DNA from: Gnetum montanum
Taxonomy: Eukaryota > Streptophyta > Gnetopsida > Gnetales > Gnetaceae
Reading direction: 5' to 3'
Assembly: GCA_015680685.1 (NCBI GenBank)
Contig: MNCI01002924.1
Span: forward strand, 407,953-471,952
Length of the DNA: 64,000 nucleotides
The position numbers and the translations under genes are program-made. Under the pieces are notes generated by a model. The model did not search any database, had not been told where the DNA came from, and saw only the letters and a program-made list of their open reading frames with translations. Positions 21,837 to 35,059 of this stretch are shown one piece after another (within the stretch, counting starts at the first letter, position 1; every line of letters begins with the position of its first letter).

Positions 21837-23683
21837 CCATGAGTTCGGTTGTGGGGGAGATGCCTTATCTTGATTTAGGAATTAATAAGTGTTTTTCAAT
21901 TTTTTTGTCTTACAATTGTTTTTAATTTCTAATTTCTTGATATACCTTTTCACATTTATTAATACATTTTTCCATTCCTTTATACTTTTTAGTTTCTTAA
22001 TAATTTCTTAATTCTTTAACATTTTTCTATTCTTTGATGATTTTTCATTTTTTAAAAAAATTTTCATTCTTTTCATCTTTTTCCATTCTTATTATCTTTT
22101 TCATACATTGTTTTCATTTTCTTTGTACATATTTTTTATTGTTAATAAAACACACTAAGAATAAGGCAAGATGTAGTATGATAATTTGAAGATTTTTCTA
22201 TATTATTAATCATAAGGGATTGATTATCTATACAGTGATACCATAACATCCACCCATCTATTCCAACGATAAGAGGTTCTTATCATGGCCATAATGGTAT
22301 TCTTCCCATAATAAAACTAAGAATAAACCTGTGATCATTATGCTTAGACAGAAGAGTGAAGAACCAAGTGGGAATGCAAAGGGTTTGGCATCAAAGGGAT
22401 ATGTGGATTCTTTTGGATTATTACTATAGGTTCTATCTTATTAGTTAGGTTGTATTATATCCTTGTAGATCTAACAAAAATGGGAGTAAGAGTATAATAA
22501 GTGCTACCTTACCAAGTCACTAGAAAGACATGTTACCCATGCCTAAAGGTAGTCCTCTAGTAAGGTTGACAAAGTTAAAAAATAAAATAAATGCATAAGA
22601 ATAAATTTCTAAGGGTCCCACTAGAAAGACATGTTACCCATTCTTAAAGGTATGCAGCTTCTCAGGAATCTAAAAAAATAAAATGTGCAATGAATAAACT
22701 CCTTCCTTGGACAATACACCAAGTCGTAATACTCTTTGCAATAGTGGTATTCTTATGGTGGTAAATCCAAGATATGAAACAATGTAATGTCACTAGTAAG
22801 TGGTTTTGAGTTAGTTTAAATATTGGAAAGAAGGACTAATGATTATTTCAACCATCAATAAACACAAGAATTCATTATGCCTACGGTAATACATCTCACA
22901 TCCTAATTTCAGAAATCGCTTCTATAGTTTGTATCATCTCATTGTATATTTAATCATAACTTGTGGTTTTGTATAATATAGTGTTATTTTCCCAATCTAG
23001 TGATACTAACATCTATTGTTGCTAGACACATATGTCTTACATTCAACTCCTTGAGTGCCTAAGGATAGTTTTAGATGTAGTTATATAAGGGCATTAAGGG
23101 TTGGAGCTTGCTTTGGGGAGGATCCACTTGTATAACTCTTATATTTCATACTTACCAAGCAATTCCACATCATCTTGTGCCTTCCAAAACATCTAATAAA
23201 CTTCCCATATCATCTTATAACCTGTATGTACATTAGAAATTCATTATCCATTTCTTATTCATACCATAAACTTTCATCACCTAAGATTCCTTCTTTATAG
23301 ACTTTAAATGACTAATTTTTGAAATCTAAGCNCAAGATTCCTTCTTTATAGACTTTAAATGACTAATTTTTGAAATCTAAGCATCATGGCTACTCCAACA
23401 CCCTATGGAAATGCATACTGTCTTCCAATCATTCTATTAGACTCATTTTTTCCAAGAAAAATTAGTGAAAAATTTGAACTTTTTAATGATGATGTTGTAG
23501 TAACGATGTCATATCTATGATGTCTAATATACAATGTTATGCATATAAAAATAGTATATATACATGTTTTTTCTTAGAGCTCTTACACACTAGCTTCCAA
23601 AAGCCATAACTTCACCCTCATAGCTTCGATTTTCAAAATTCTTAAATCTTAATGATCCTGGAGTGATCAACTTAGTTGTTGGG
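21837..23683 (+). other. Element B post-pol spacer and remnant of internal promoter block
   Basis: Starts with GTTGTGGGGGAGATG, then a T-rich stretch, then blocks also present in the spacers of A, C and D (GAAAGACATGTTACCCA, CACTTG after GGAGGATCC). Near 23540-23650 a TATATATAC box is followed by AGAGCTCTTACACAC, CTTCCAAAAGCCATAACTTC and ATAGCTTC, matching the ORF2 leader of C near 41215. The N gap follows. Confidence 0.5.
23283..23382. other. Assembly join: exact 49-bp duplication around an N
   Basis: Bases 23283-23331 and 23334-23382 are identical, with one N at 23332 and one C between. Same type of unmerged contig overlap as at 16058. Confidence 0.85.
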
Positions 23684-24062
23684 NNNNNNNNNNNNNNNNN
23701 NNNNNNNNNNNNNNNNNNNNNNNNNNNNNNNNNNNNNNNNNNNNNNNNNNNNNNNNNNNNNNNNNNNNNNNNNNNNNNNNNNNNNNNNNNNNNNNNNNNN
23801 NNNNNNNNNNNNNNNNNNNNNNNNNNNNNNNNNNNNNNNNNNNNNNNNNNNNNNNNNNNNNNNNNNNNNNNNNNNNNNNNNNNNNNNNNNNNNNNNNNNN
23901 NNNNNNNNNNNNNNNNNNNNNNNNNNNNNNNNNNNNNNNNNNNNNNNNNNNNNNNNNNNNNNNNNNNNNNNNNNNNNNNNNNNNNNNNNNNNNNNNNNNN
24001 NNNNNNNNNNNNNNNNNNNNNNNNNNNNNNNNNNNNNNNNNNNNNNNNNNNNNNNNNNNNNN
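23684..24062. other. Sequence gap, 379 N
   Basis: The gap hides the insertion point of C in B and the first part of the 5' LTR of C. By comparison with the 3' LTR of C, about 540 bp of LTR are missing, so the number of N is an underestimate. Confidence 0.95.
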
Positions 24063-24383
24063 ATGCTTATGTTAGGATTAACTAGGTGTAGCTAGTTAAA
24101 TTCAATTAGCAATTTAATTATTTTATTTTATACATTATTCTTTACCCTTAGGAAACTTAAAGTATAAAACATAAAAATGATAAAAATCATATGCCTTAGT
24201 TGCACTTAACCATACCTTTGCATTTCACAAGTGTAATTGGCAAGATAACAATTGCAACGGTTAGTTTTACTTCTTAGAGACTAGTGTACTTAGAAGGTTA
24301 TAAGTCCATGAAATTTGATAGGATCATGTGTGAATGCTTAGTAATTCATATGGTTGGATGTAAGGTCTACTCACCGCTCATCA
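24063..24383 (+). repeat. Element C 5' LTR, right part only
   Basis: Starts after the gap at the ATGCTTATGTTAGGATTA block, equal to position 45265 in the 3' LTR, and ends CGCTCATCA. The U3, TATA box and R part are in the gap. Confidence 0.88.
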
Positions 24384-24384
24384 T

Positions 24385-24402
24385 TAGCACCGTTACTAGG
24401 GA
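24385..24402 (+). other. Element C primer-binding site (tRNA-Asp type)
   Basis: TAGCACCGTTACTAGGGA: 13 of 18 match TGGCGCCGTTGCCGGGGA, and all five differences are G-to-A or C-to-T. Confidence 0.8.
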
Positions 24403-24544
24403 TTTGTAGTTTGACATATGCACTATCTAGGACTTAGTAAATATTATTTAAGATTATTGGAATGAACCCTAAGGTCACAATCATTTGAAAAAAATAATAA
24501 TTATAAATATAATTTAAGCACATTGAATTTTTCTTTAATCCAAA

Positions 24545-27384
24545 ATGTCTCCTTCTCACGGACATGATGAATCAAAAGCGCTAGTGTCCCAAGAGTTCAA
24601 AGTGCTGTACACTCATTTAGATAAGTTTGTACATGATTTCACCTTCATCCTACATCAAGATGAACAATTGTGAAGGAGAGATATGAAAGGCACTGTTGTG
24701 TTGCCTCCTCACTAATCTATTCTTAGGATGCTACTCAAAATCTTAAGAGGTTGGGCATCTAGGATCTCCATGATGAATACATTCTGTAGGACCATGACTA
24801 TTGGGACTACCATCCCATAGAAACATAACGCAAAAGAGATCGGCACTAGTAGAAGTGTCATGAAGCTACGAAGGGGAAATAATTCACTAACTTCTTATTC
24901 TTACTAAACCAAAATGATAATGAGGATCCTCCTTCTTAGGGTTCTCAACATGAAGATTCTCCACCCCTTGACTTTGGTGAAGGGGGCTTGAACCCAAATC
25001 TATAGTCCACTATCAAAAATTTGGGTTCAAGAAACAATGGAAGTTAAGGTAGGGGCTCAAGAAAGCATCGTGATGATGATAAACCTAATGATCATGGCTG
25101 GGACAAGCAAAGAGGAGGTGGAAAACAAAATGGTGATGGCAGTTCTCATCCATTTTCACCCTCTTCATCTGCATCTTCTTCTTCCTCCTCCAAATTTGAT
25201 CAAAATTGTAGGGGACGAAACTATGATGGAGGTGAATGGTGAAACAATGATCGTAGTGCATGCCATGAACAAATTTTTAGCAGAGGACATCATAGGCATC
25301 ATCAAAATTATCATGATGATGAGCCTTTTTTGGTAACTTGAAACATATTGAACATTGTAGAGGTAGTCAAAATTTCAACCAAGCATTTGAAAGCAATATC
25401 AAGAGGTTGGATATGAGAAAAATCACCAGATTTGAGGGGATATATAATTCAAATTCACATACCAATCTTTAAGCCTTTCATGATGTCTATGCCTTGTAAA
25501 ACATAGAACTTGATTGGCAAAAAATCAAGCTATTTCTTAGGACACTTATAAAAGAAGTAGAAAGTTGGTACTACTCTTTGGAGTCAAAATCAATTCATAG
25601 ATGGAGTACAATGATTGAGTTGTTTAATGATAAATATCAGACATACTTGATAGTGTCTAGCTTGAGGAAGAAAATCCAAGGCTAGCAACAAGGAATACAT
25701 GAACCCTTGGACAAAGCCATGGGCAGGTATTATCCCCTTTTGCATAAATATCCTAGCCATGGTTATTCTCAACAAGAGAAGCTTCACCATATCATAGATG
25801 GGCTCTGATTAGAAATAAGGAGAACTCTTGGCATTTATGCCTAAGGGATACCTTCAAAACTAAGAGTCCATCAAATTCAAAGGCTAACTAAGTAGTTTGC
25901 AAAAGAAGAATGTGAGTTAAGAAAATGGAAAAGTGCTAAGGAGTATAACTGAGATCCTTCCATTAGAAAAAGTGAGGTTTGATTATGTGATAGTGAGGGG
26001 GATGTACCACTTGATGAAGTGGTGCAGGGCAAAACCTTACCAATTCAGAATTTTGTCTAAAGTTTTGGCTAAGGTTGACAAAATGTAAGAATATTTGGAT
26101 GAAAAATTTCAAAATGCTCTAAAAATTGCAAAAGAATCCAAAGAACAAGGTAGTGATTATGATCACACATGAAGAAGAGAAGTTGAACGTGCCTACTAAA
26201 GGGATAAGGGTAAAGCTATTGCAGTAGAAGAGGTTGTGGAGCAAGAATTAGATGATGATGGTGGGTGTGACATCTGCCAATATGAACATCTTAATGGATG
26301 TTGTTTGGTTGTATCACACTTACAGGAATTTGGGGTGTATGCTCTGAATCCTAGACAAGCACAAAGGTAAGCACCTAGAAGGTTGCCTTATCCTTAAGAT
26401 AATTCAAGGCAATTCCATGAGTAACAATAAGGTTATTATCCAAGTGGAGCTCCACCACAACCATATGAGTAGTACCATCAGTGCCAGCACCCACGGTCAT
26501 AAGGGATGCCACCGCTAAGGCAATAGTAGCCTTATAGCTAGCCAGGTCCATATGGGTATATGTTTAGCAACCCATGTCTCCATGTGACTCTTCTAGTCAT
26601 GCTTCTTTTTAGCATCACTACTATCCTCCAGAGTATTACAAAACTCATTCTCCATCTCATAGAGGAAAATCCTCATATCCTTATCACTACCTCATTTTTC
26701 AACACATGTTCCCTCACTGTTAAGCCAATTAACACTTACTCCATCCATGCAGGGCAAAATTCCCACATAGTCGTAGCAATGTAATGCTACTAGGGCTGTT
26801 AACTTACAGCTAACTCCTTAGTTGAGTGGTTCAAAACCTAGATCCCATAAAAGATCATTCTTTCAAACTAAATATCTACAAAGTCCTCACTGACTTATGC
26901 GGCTGGTCTCCCTATGTCTCCTTCATCATATACATCCATTTCTTTTAAGATCCCTTTAAACCAAACACCTCCCAAGATCTGCATAGTCATGTTAACCCAC
27001 ATTGTATCTAATTAGATCAAGGCTAGCAACCTTCCCAGGAAAAGTGCTGATCTTGGAAGTCCTCTCATTTACTTGCAGATTACAATAAATGAGCCATGCA
27101 AGGCTCTTCTCAATTCAGGTTCTAGTGTCAATATGATTTTCCATGAAATGTATAATGCCTAGAACCTACCTCCTCTCAAGAGGAGAAATATCTATTTCAA
27201 ATTGGTAGATCAGTTCACCACTATTTCCTTAGGATTAGTGTAGGACATTGTGGGGACTGTATGTGGGTGGTCGTATCCTATCGATTTCCTGGTAATCAAA
27301 GTTAACAATTGCAAGGGGAACTTCTCAATCATTATGGGAAGGACTTGGTTGAGCACTTTTCATATGTGAATGGACATCAAAGAT
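24545..27384 (+). pseudogene. Element C gag and start of protease, broken
   Basis: ATG at 24545, same site as in A and D. Gag core about 25400-25900 (RFEGIYNS-like start, then FLRTLIKEVESWYYSLES). Zinc knuckle near 26268 reads CDICQYEHLNGCC, so it keeps Cys, Cys, His and Cys. A Pro/Tyr/Gln-rich stretch follows (26340-26800). Protease from about 27060 with LLNSGSSVNMIF near 27110 (Asp to Asn at the catalytic position). The frame ends at the insertion of D at 27385 and resumes at 36328. Multiple TAG/TGA stops. Confidence 0.8.
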
Positions 27385-28221
27385 TGATGAATCATGTTTT
27401 GATTGGCTTCGATATCCTTGATATTGGATACGCGATATTAGAGCCTAAGACATGATGTTGAATATCTGAAATTGTGGGGTATATGCTGGCCTATAAATAT
27501 AATGCTTTGGCTCATGATTTTCATAGTTTTGATCATAGATAGTGAAGCTCTTGAAGTTTGTTTTCTCTAGAGTTAGAATATTTTCTAAGTGCCTACAGTA
27601 GGAGTCTAAGTGTGTACGAATCTTTATTCAAGTACTGATGCACCTGAGCACAACAGTGTGATGGGAATAAAAATGAACTCTTTTAATCACCCTTGTAGCA
27701 CTAAGAATAGATTAATGTTTACTTGATGCATTTAATATTCATGCACTTTACTTTAATGCACTTTAGTTAAGAAATTAATTTCTAGTTATTAATAAACACA
27801 ATCACAACTACTTTGAGCATATGTGTAGCACTTGGTAACCTAGAAGTGCTTAACGTTTGGTAGTCCATTAGTGTTATATGTGTTTAAGATGTGTCTAGAA
27901 AGTGGGAATGGGTACTTGTGTTAGGCTAGCTAGGCAATAGAATAATTAGATATTAAATTCCTCCACCTTCCATTCTTGTTGTAGGCAATCAAACTTACAA
28001 AACATAAAAATGATAAAAATCATGTGCCTCAATTACACTTAAACCATATCCTTGAACTTCACAAGTGTAGTTGGGAAGACAATGAACATTCTTAATGCCC
28101 ATTTCACTTCCTAGAGAATTAATGCACTGACTAACTATAAGTTCATGAAACTTGACCAGATCATGTATGAATGCCTTAGTAATTTGTATGGTTGGGCATA
28201 GGGGTACCTTGCTAATCATCA
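27385..28221 (+). repeat. Element D 5' LTR
   Basis: 837 bp, TGATGAATCATG to AATCATCA. U3 has GATATC-type words (CGATATCC, GATATTGG, ACGCGATATT); TATAAATA at 27492-27499. U5 is shared with A-C. Confidence 0.93.
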
Positions 28222-28222
28222 T

Positions 28223-28240
28223 TGGTGTTGTTGCTAGGGA
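28223..28240 (+). other. Element D primer-binding site (tRNA-Asp type)
   Basis: TGGTGTTGTTGCTAGGGA: 13 of 18 identical to TGGCGCCGTTGCCGGGGA, and all differences are transitions. Confidence 0.8.
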
Positions 28241-28380
28241 CCTTTTAGTTGTTTTGTGTGCTATCTAAGAGTAGTGAAAATTATTCAAATCATTGGAATG
28301 AGCCTTAAAGTCATATCACATCTTAAGATTACTATAGCAATTTTAAGAAGCACACTACACCTTTATTTTTCTAACATAAA

Positions 28381-31300
28381 ATGTCTTCTTGTTACAGAAG
28401 CGATTCTCCACCCAAGTCTGACAAAGTACATTTGCTAGTGCCTTAGCAATACTGAGTGGTATATGCTCATTCTGATGACTATGTAGCAAATTTCATCTTC
28501 ATCCTACACTAAGATGAATAGCTTTGGTGGCATGACATGGAGGGCAACATTATGTTGTTGCCTGATCGATCTGTTCCTACAATGCTCCAACAAATGCTTA
28601 TACAATAGGGTCTCTAAGGACTTCATGTTGAGTACGTGGTGCAGAATAGTGATGCCAAGGATTATCATCCCACTAAGGCACAACGTCTCAAGGATCACCA
28701 GTTAGAAAAACGTTATGAATTTTTGAAGGTAAAAGGATTAAATGATTTCCCATTCTTATTGTACCAAAAAGATGGTGGAGAGCCCTTATCTAGGGGTTTT
28801 CCATTTAGTGAAATTCCTCTCTTTAACTTTGATGAAGGAGGTCAAAACCAAAACTTGTAGTCCACAATTCACAATCCTAGTTCTGGTAAGAATGGATCCA
28901 ATGAAAAGGAACGGTCTAAAGAGGTAAGTCAAGGTAGGGATGCAGACAAGAAACAAGATCTTGATCATGGTTGTGATCATCGAAGAGGTGGTAGTAGGCA
29001 CCATGATGGTGATAGTCCTCCTTCCTCTTCACCTTCATCATTATACTCTTCTTCTTCTAGCTCTAATCACAATCATAAAGGGCACAACTGTGATGAAGGT
29101 GATCGATGGGACCAAAATGATCGAAGGGATCGTTAGGTAAGGCAAGACCAAGGGCCTGAGCATTTAAGAGAGACACAATGCCATGAACAAAGGGATAGTA
29201 AAGGGCATCACAGGCACCGAAATCAAGGCCTTGATGAGCATTTGCTTACTACCTAGAGTATGCTAAACATTGTAGAGGTAGTACAAATTCCAATAAGGCA
29301 TGTAAAGAATAGTCAGATCAAGAGGCTAGATATGAACAATATTCCTAGGTTCGAAGGGGTATATAACTTATATTTGCAAAACCATCTCCAAGCCTTTGAA
29401 AATGCATGTGCCTTGCAGAACATAGAGAATGAATGGCAAAAACTTAAGTTGTTCCCAAGGATACTCATTAAAGAAGTAGAAAACTGGTACTAATCCTTAG
29501 AACCAAAATCTATCAGATGATGTAGTACAATCCTTGAATTGTTCAATGACAAATATTAAACATACTCCAAAGTGTCCAACTTAAGAAGGTAGATCTAAGG
29601 ATGAAATCAAGGAATACACAAATCCTTGGATGCTGCCATCAGTCGATACTATTCCTTAATGCACAGATGTCCTAGCCATGGTTATTCTTAACTGGATCAA
29701 CTTCACGACATTACAGATGAGCTTTGATTTGAAACAAGAAGAACCCTTGGTATTTATGCTCAAGGGTAACTGTCAGAATTAAGCACCCATCAGATTCAAA
29801 GATTGATTGAGCAAGTAGCTAAAGAGGAAGGTGAATTAAAAAAATGAGGAAATGCAGAAGAGTATAATTGTGATACTTCCATTCATAAGAGGAAGGTTCA
29901 ATTTTATGATAGTGAGAAAGAATTAGCACTTATGAGATGGTGAATAAGAAAACCTTGTGACTTTAAAAGTTTCAATATAAAATTATGACCAAGGCTAATT
30001 AGTTATGGAACTCCATGAAAAGAAAATTTCAAGCTATCCTAAAAATTACTAAAGAGCCTAAAGAACAAGGTAGTGATCATGAGCACAGCAGACGCAAGGA
30101 AGTTGAATGTGCCTATCAAAGAGGTAAGGGCAAGATTGCTACAATAGAAGAAGTTGCAAAAAGAAAATCATAAGATGATAGTGGATGTGATGTTTACCAA
30201 TATGAACATCCTAAGGGATGTTGCCCCATAGTGTTACACATACAAGAGTCTAGGGTGTACACTTTAAATCCATGACTCACATAGAGGGAAACACCCAAAT
30301 GATTACCTTACCCTCAAGGTAATCCTAGGTAGTTCCACTAGCAAAAACAATATTATGTGGAACTTCATCGCAACCATATGAGCAGTATCAACAGTGGCAG
30401 CAACCATAGTCATGGCCGCTAGCACCACCAAGGTAGAAATATCCTTATCGACAACATGATCCATATGGCTATTATGTTTAGTAACCCTTGTCTTCATGTG
30501 ACTCCTCCAGTCACGCTTCTACTTTCCAATCTCATTACCATCTTTCTGATTATTATCAAACTCAATCTCCACATGCAAGAAGGGATACCATCTCTTATGC
30601 TTTTCCTCCTCCTATTCCTACACATCTTCCTCCTTCATCTGCATAACTACCAACTGCTCCATCTATGCAAGGTAAAATCCTAGCTCAACCACAACAACAC
30701 AATGCTATAAGGGTTGTTAATCTATAATCGTTTCATCAACTGAGAGGTTTGGATACTTGATCAAAGAAAAGACCTTTCTTCTAATTATGTAGTTTGGCTA
30801 AGCCCTTAAATACACCTATGGTTGACAACCTTGTTCCTACATCATCCTCTGTATCAAATTCCTTTGAGTCCCTTTTAAACTAAAATTTTCCTAGGATCCA
30901 TACTATGATGCTTACTCATGTTGTATCTGATTAGATCTATGCTAGAAACCTTTTCAAGAAGTTAGCAGATCCTAGAAGTCCTTTGATCTATTTGCAAATT
31001 GTTGGGAATAAACCATGTAAGGCTCTTCTTGATTTTGGTTCTAGTATCAACTTGATGTCTCATGACATGTATACTGCATGGAACCTACCTCCTTTAAAGA
31101 AAAGCAACATTAGATTAGAATTGCAGATCAATGCATCACCATTGTCTGTGGATGGCCTTACCCTATTGATTTTCTAGTGATCGAGGAAAAGAACTACAAA
31201 GGAGACTTCCAAATCATCATGGGAAGGACATGGCTAAGCACTGTTGATGTAAGAATGGGCATCAAAGATCTTTCCTTGGAAATATCCAAAGAAAATACAT

Positions 31301-33900
31301 TCAAGAAGATCAAGAAGAAGCGAGTACCGTGCATCACATACAACGATATAAGGTGAAATTGTGTGTAGAAACTCTAGGTAGTAAAACAAGCATCCATCTC
31401 TACATGTAAGTGTTGTGTACTAGAAGTGAAAATTCAAAAGTGTCTATACGAAGTATCCAAAAAACAAGAGGGCACCCAGTTGCTAACCGTTGATTCTAGG
31501 AGTAGCACACTTTGCATGGAACCAACTGAGAGCCTAACATGTGCATATGTCATAGACATGAATGAACTAGAGGAAGTTCATCACCAACTCTTTGATGATA
31601 CAAATGATGATACCTACTTGGGAGAGGTGGAAATTCTTGAAAATTTCAAGCATGAGCCCCTTGAACTCAAAACACTAATGGCTGACATGGAATATGTGTT
31701 CTTAAAAAATGGGAAGTCGATCATAATCAATGCAAATATTACTCCAAAACAAAAAATGATGTTGTTCAATGTGGTTGAAAAATGGTCAACATCCTTTCCC
31801 TAGTCATATCTTGAACTAATAGGGATTGATCCTAGGATATGCCAGCCTTGCATCTACATTGATCCAGCCATGAAGCCAAAGAGATAGCCATAGAGGCAAT
31901 TGAAGCCCAAACTAAAGTAGATTGTTAAGGAAGAAATCGAACAACTTCTCAAGGTGGGGTTAATTTATCCCATTATAGATAGTAAGTCGGTTAGTCCACT
32001 CGTTATTGTGTCTAAGAAAGGTGGCAAGTGGCAGGTCTACATTGATTTTTGATTGTTAAATATGGTAATATTCAAGGACCACTTTCTGTTTCCATTCATT
32101 GATTAGGACATAATATCCAAGCATCGCTACTATAGTTTTCTAGATGGTTATAGTGGCTATAACCAAATCTAGATTACATAAGAGGAAAAAGCCAAAACAA
32201 CATTCACATCCCTCAAGGATTTTTACATATCATAAGATGTCTTTTGGTCTATGCAATGCCCCTACTACATTTCAACACCTAGTCCTAATAATTTTTCAAC
32301 AACAAATTTGTAGTGGTATGGAAGTTTTCATGGATGACATTCCCACTTATGGAGCTACATTTGAGCAAGTCGTAGACCACCTTGAGCAAGTACTGAAATG
32401 ATGTGTTGAGACAAACCTCAAGCTCAACTAGCAAAAGAGTCACTTGATGGTTTAAGAAGGCATTGTGTTGGGGCACAAAAATCACAAGTAGGAATTGAGG
32501 TTGGCCTCGAAAAATAAGGGTCATCCAAGGAATAACATGCCAAACAAAAACTATCAAAGATGTTTGGTCATTCCTTGGACATATTGGCTACTACTGATAA
32601 TTCATAGAGAATTTCTCTAAGAGTGAAAAAATGTTGGTGGAGCTAATAAAGAAAGATGCTCCATTTATTTAGACCATGGAATGCAAACAAGCATTCCAAA
32701 AACTGAAAGAACAACTTGTACAAACTCCAATCGTACACATACTTGACTAGTCCAGACCATTTCATGTTATGACAGATGCATCAAATTATGCCTTGGGAGT
32801 TATGATTACATAGATGGATAACAAGAAACATCCATATTACACCCACTGTGCTAGTTGGAGCATTGTGGATGCACAATTGAACTACACCATTACAGAAAAA
32901 GAACTGATGGCAATGGTGTTTGCTCTAGAGAAGTTCAAGCATTATGTGCTTAAATACAAGGTGTTTGTGCACATGAACCACTATGCCATTCGCTTCCTAA
33001 TGAATAAGTTAATGGTGAGTCCTTGTGTCATATAGTGGCTAGTGATCTTACAGGAATTCAATCTCACAATGGTAGATTGAAATGGCATTAAGAATGTGGT
33101 CGTTGATAACTTTTCTCAATTATGATGGGACAACAAAGAGGAAGAGAACTTACTATCTAATATGTTTCTTAAGGAAGTCCTATTTGTTGAGGCTATAACT
33201 AAATAATTGCCCAATAAGCCTAAATGGTATGATGGCATTCTCACTTATCTTCTTACCCAAGAGATGCCACAAGGGTTGGATCATTAGAAGAAATAGTAGT
33301 TTCTTCACTAGGTAAAATGCTTCATGGAGATCAATGGACACCTCTACAAGGTGTGCGTCGGTGGCCTTGTTTGTTGGTGTGTCCCTAATGTTGATCAACT
33401 ATGTGTTCTCCAAGATGCTCATGAAGGCTCTTGCAGAGGCCACTATGCTGGGAAACACATGACCATTAAAATCCTAATGGCAGGGTACTACTAGTCAATA
33501 ATTTTTAGAGATGCTCATCAATATGTCCACTCTTGTGAATGCTACTAATGAGATGGTGGAATGACCTCAAATGGAGGAACCTCAAAAGTGGATTCAACCA
33601 CTAGAACCCTTCAACATCTAGGGTATTGATTTCATGGGTCCCATTACACCCATGTCAAATGGAAAGGCGTACATCATAGTTACTATTGTACGAAATGGGC
33701 AAAATCAATAGCTGTCATCAACTGTACATCTTTTATTTCTTCTCAATTTGTATAATGAAATGTTGTAAACAGGTTTGGTGTGCCACATGCATTAATTTTT
33801 GATAATGGAACTCTCTTTATAGGCACTACCTTTTGGAAGCTCATGTAATTCTTGGGGGTTGAAACTAAAGTCACAACATCCTAGCATCTCTAAGCCACAA
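28381..33900 (+). pseudogene. Element D gag-pol polyprotein, broken
   Basis: ATG at 28381. Gag core about 29320-29830, including one open stretch of 77 codons (29260-29493) with RFEGVYNL and WQKLKLFPRILIKEVENWY. Zinc-knuckle site near 30186 has CDVYQYEHPKGCC (second Cys lost). Protease near 30980-31330 with LLDFGSSINLMS, the D-[LF]-G type used by Athila relatives. Linker with an open stretch of 125 codons (31426-31803). RT about 31880-32560 keeps FMDD near 32327, the only intact RT active site among the three copies. RNase H about 32745-33110. Integrase starts about 33220 with the Cys pair region, reaches DNGTLF near 33800 and stops in a rearrangement near 33850. Scattered stops. Confidence 0.85.
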
Positions 33901-35059
33901 GGGGATTCAGTATTCTTTATTCTTTGGGGTTGAAAATAAAGTCACAACATTCAAAGGTTTGAGTAGGGTGTGACTTCAAGGGGATTCAGTATTCTTTATG
34001 CCTTTCTACTTACTTGGGTGCATGTGTGTTTTCATGGATTTCTTACCATTCCATATTGACCAATAAAAGAAAGTTGAATAAGTCTTTGCATGGTGTGGTT
34101 GTCATAAAAAAAAGATGAAAATTCAAAGCACATCCCTTTGACATAATAAATGAATAAGTCTATGCATGGTGTGGTTTCCATTTCAAAAAAAAATGATGGG
34201 AATTCAAAGCACATCCCTTAAAACAAAATAAAAGGGCTACAAGCACTAGTTATGGAACTAGAAAGACATATTACCCATGCTTGAAGGTGCCCTCTAACTA
34301 AGGACCTTCCTGACTTCCTACTTCTCTTTTCTTCTCTAATAAGGAATGGTGGTTGTTCTGGGGAAGCACTCTTATGTCTCAGGGGGTGGACTGGTCTTAC
34401 CATGGTGATGCAAAGTCATTGAATGTGGTTGATTTTGGTTTGGACTAAGGATGAATCCTATCAAGTCATTTAACTATAAACTTCACAAGGGACTTCATGT
34501 GGCCTTAGTCAAGAACTCCATTTCACTCTCTCATTCATCTATGCTTTCCATGTTTCACCTCACTATTGGTTTCATGTTCTTGTTCCATGTCCTGGTTTGA
34601 TATGTCAAAATTCTTAGGTAGTTTCTTTCAAGTAATTGTACTTAACCTTTCATAACCATTAATCATGCACGTCACCCACAGACTCCTTGGTTTGAACTTA
34701 TGAAAGGGAAATAAAAGGCTTGTACCTGCTTTGGGAAGGACCCACGTGCATATATTTTGGTTAGGTTAGTTAAGTTCTTTATCTTTAGACATTCTTACAA
34801 TCAAATCCTTTTGTTTACCTCATCAATGACATCCTAATGTGTGCACCTTCACAACATTCTTTGGTGAAATATTTTTATTGTCTTTGTTGTGAGTTCTTTA
34901 ATCCTCCTCAAGTATTTTATTATGTTTGGACCTTTCAAAGATTTTCTAATGGACCACCTATCTATTCCACCATATTTTTTAGCCTTCCCGCTAACACTAT
35001 TCTCGAAATTCATCCATCAAAATCACAACCTAGCCAAGTGTAATCACTGACGAGACAAG
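33850..35059 (+). other. Element D deletion junction and post-pol spacer
   Basis: From 33850 to 34005 a unit of about 76-85 bp occurs twice (GGGGTTGAAA-TAAAGTCACAACAT, then AAGGGGATTCAGTATTCTTTAT), fusing integrase to spacer and removing the last part of integrase. The spacer carries a doubled GCATGGTGTGGTT-A-tract-CAAAGCACATCCCTT block (34085-34215), like the inner duplication of A. Confidence 0.65.

Noticed and set aside
23663-24095. Open frames of 139-140 codons
   Set aside because: They run through the N gap and have no real sequence.
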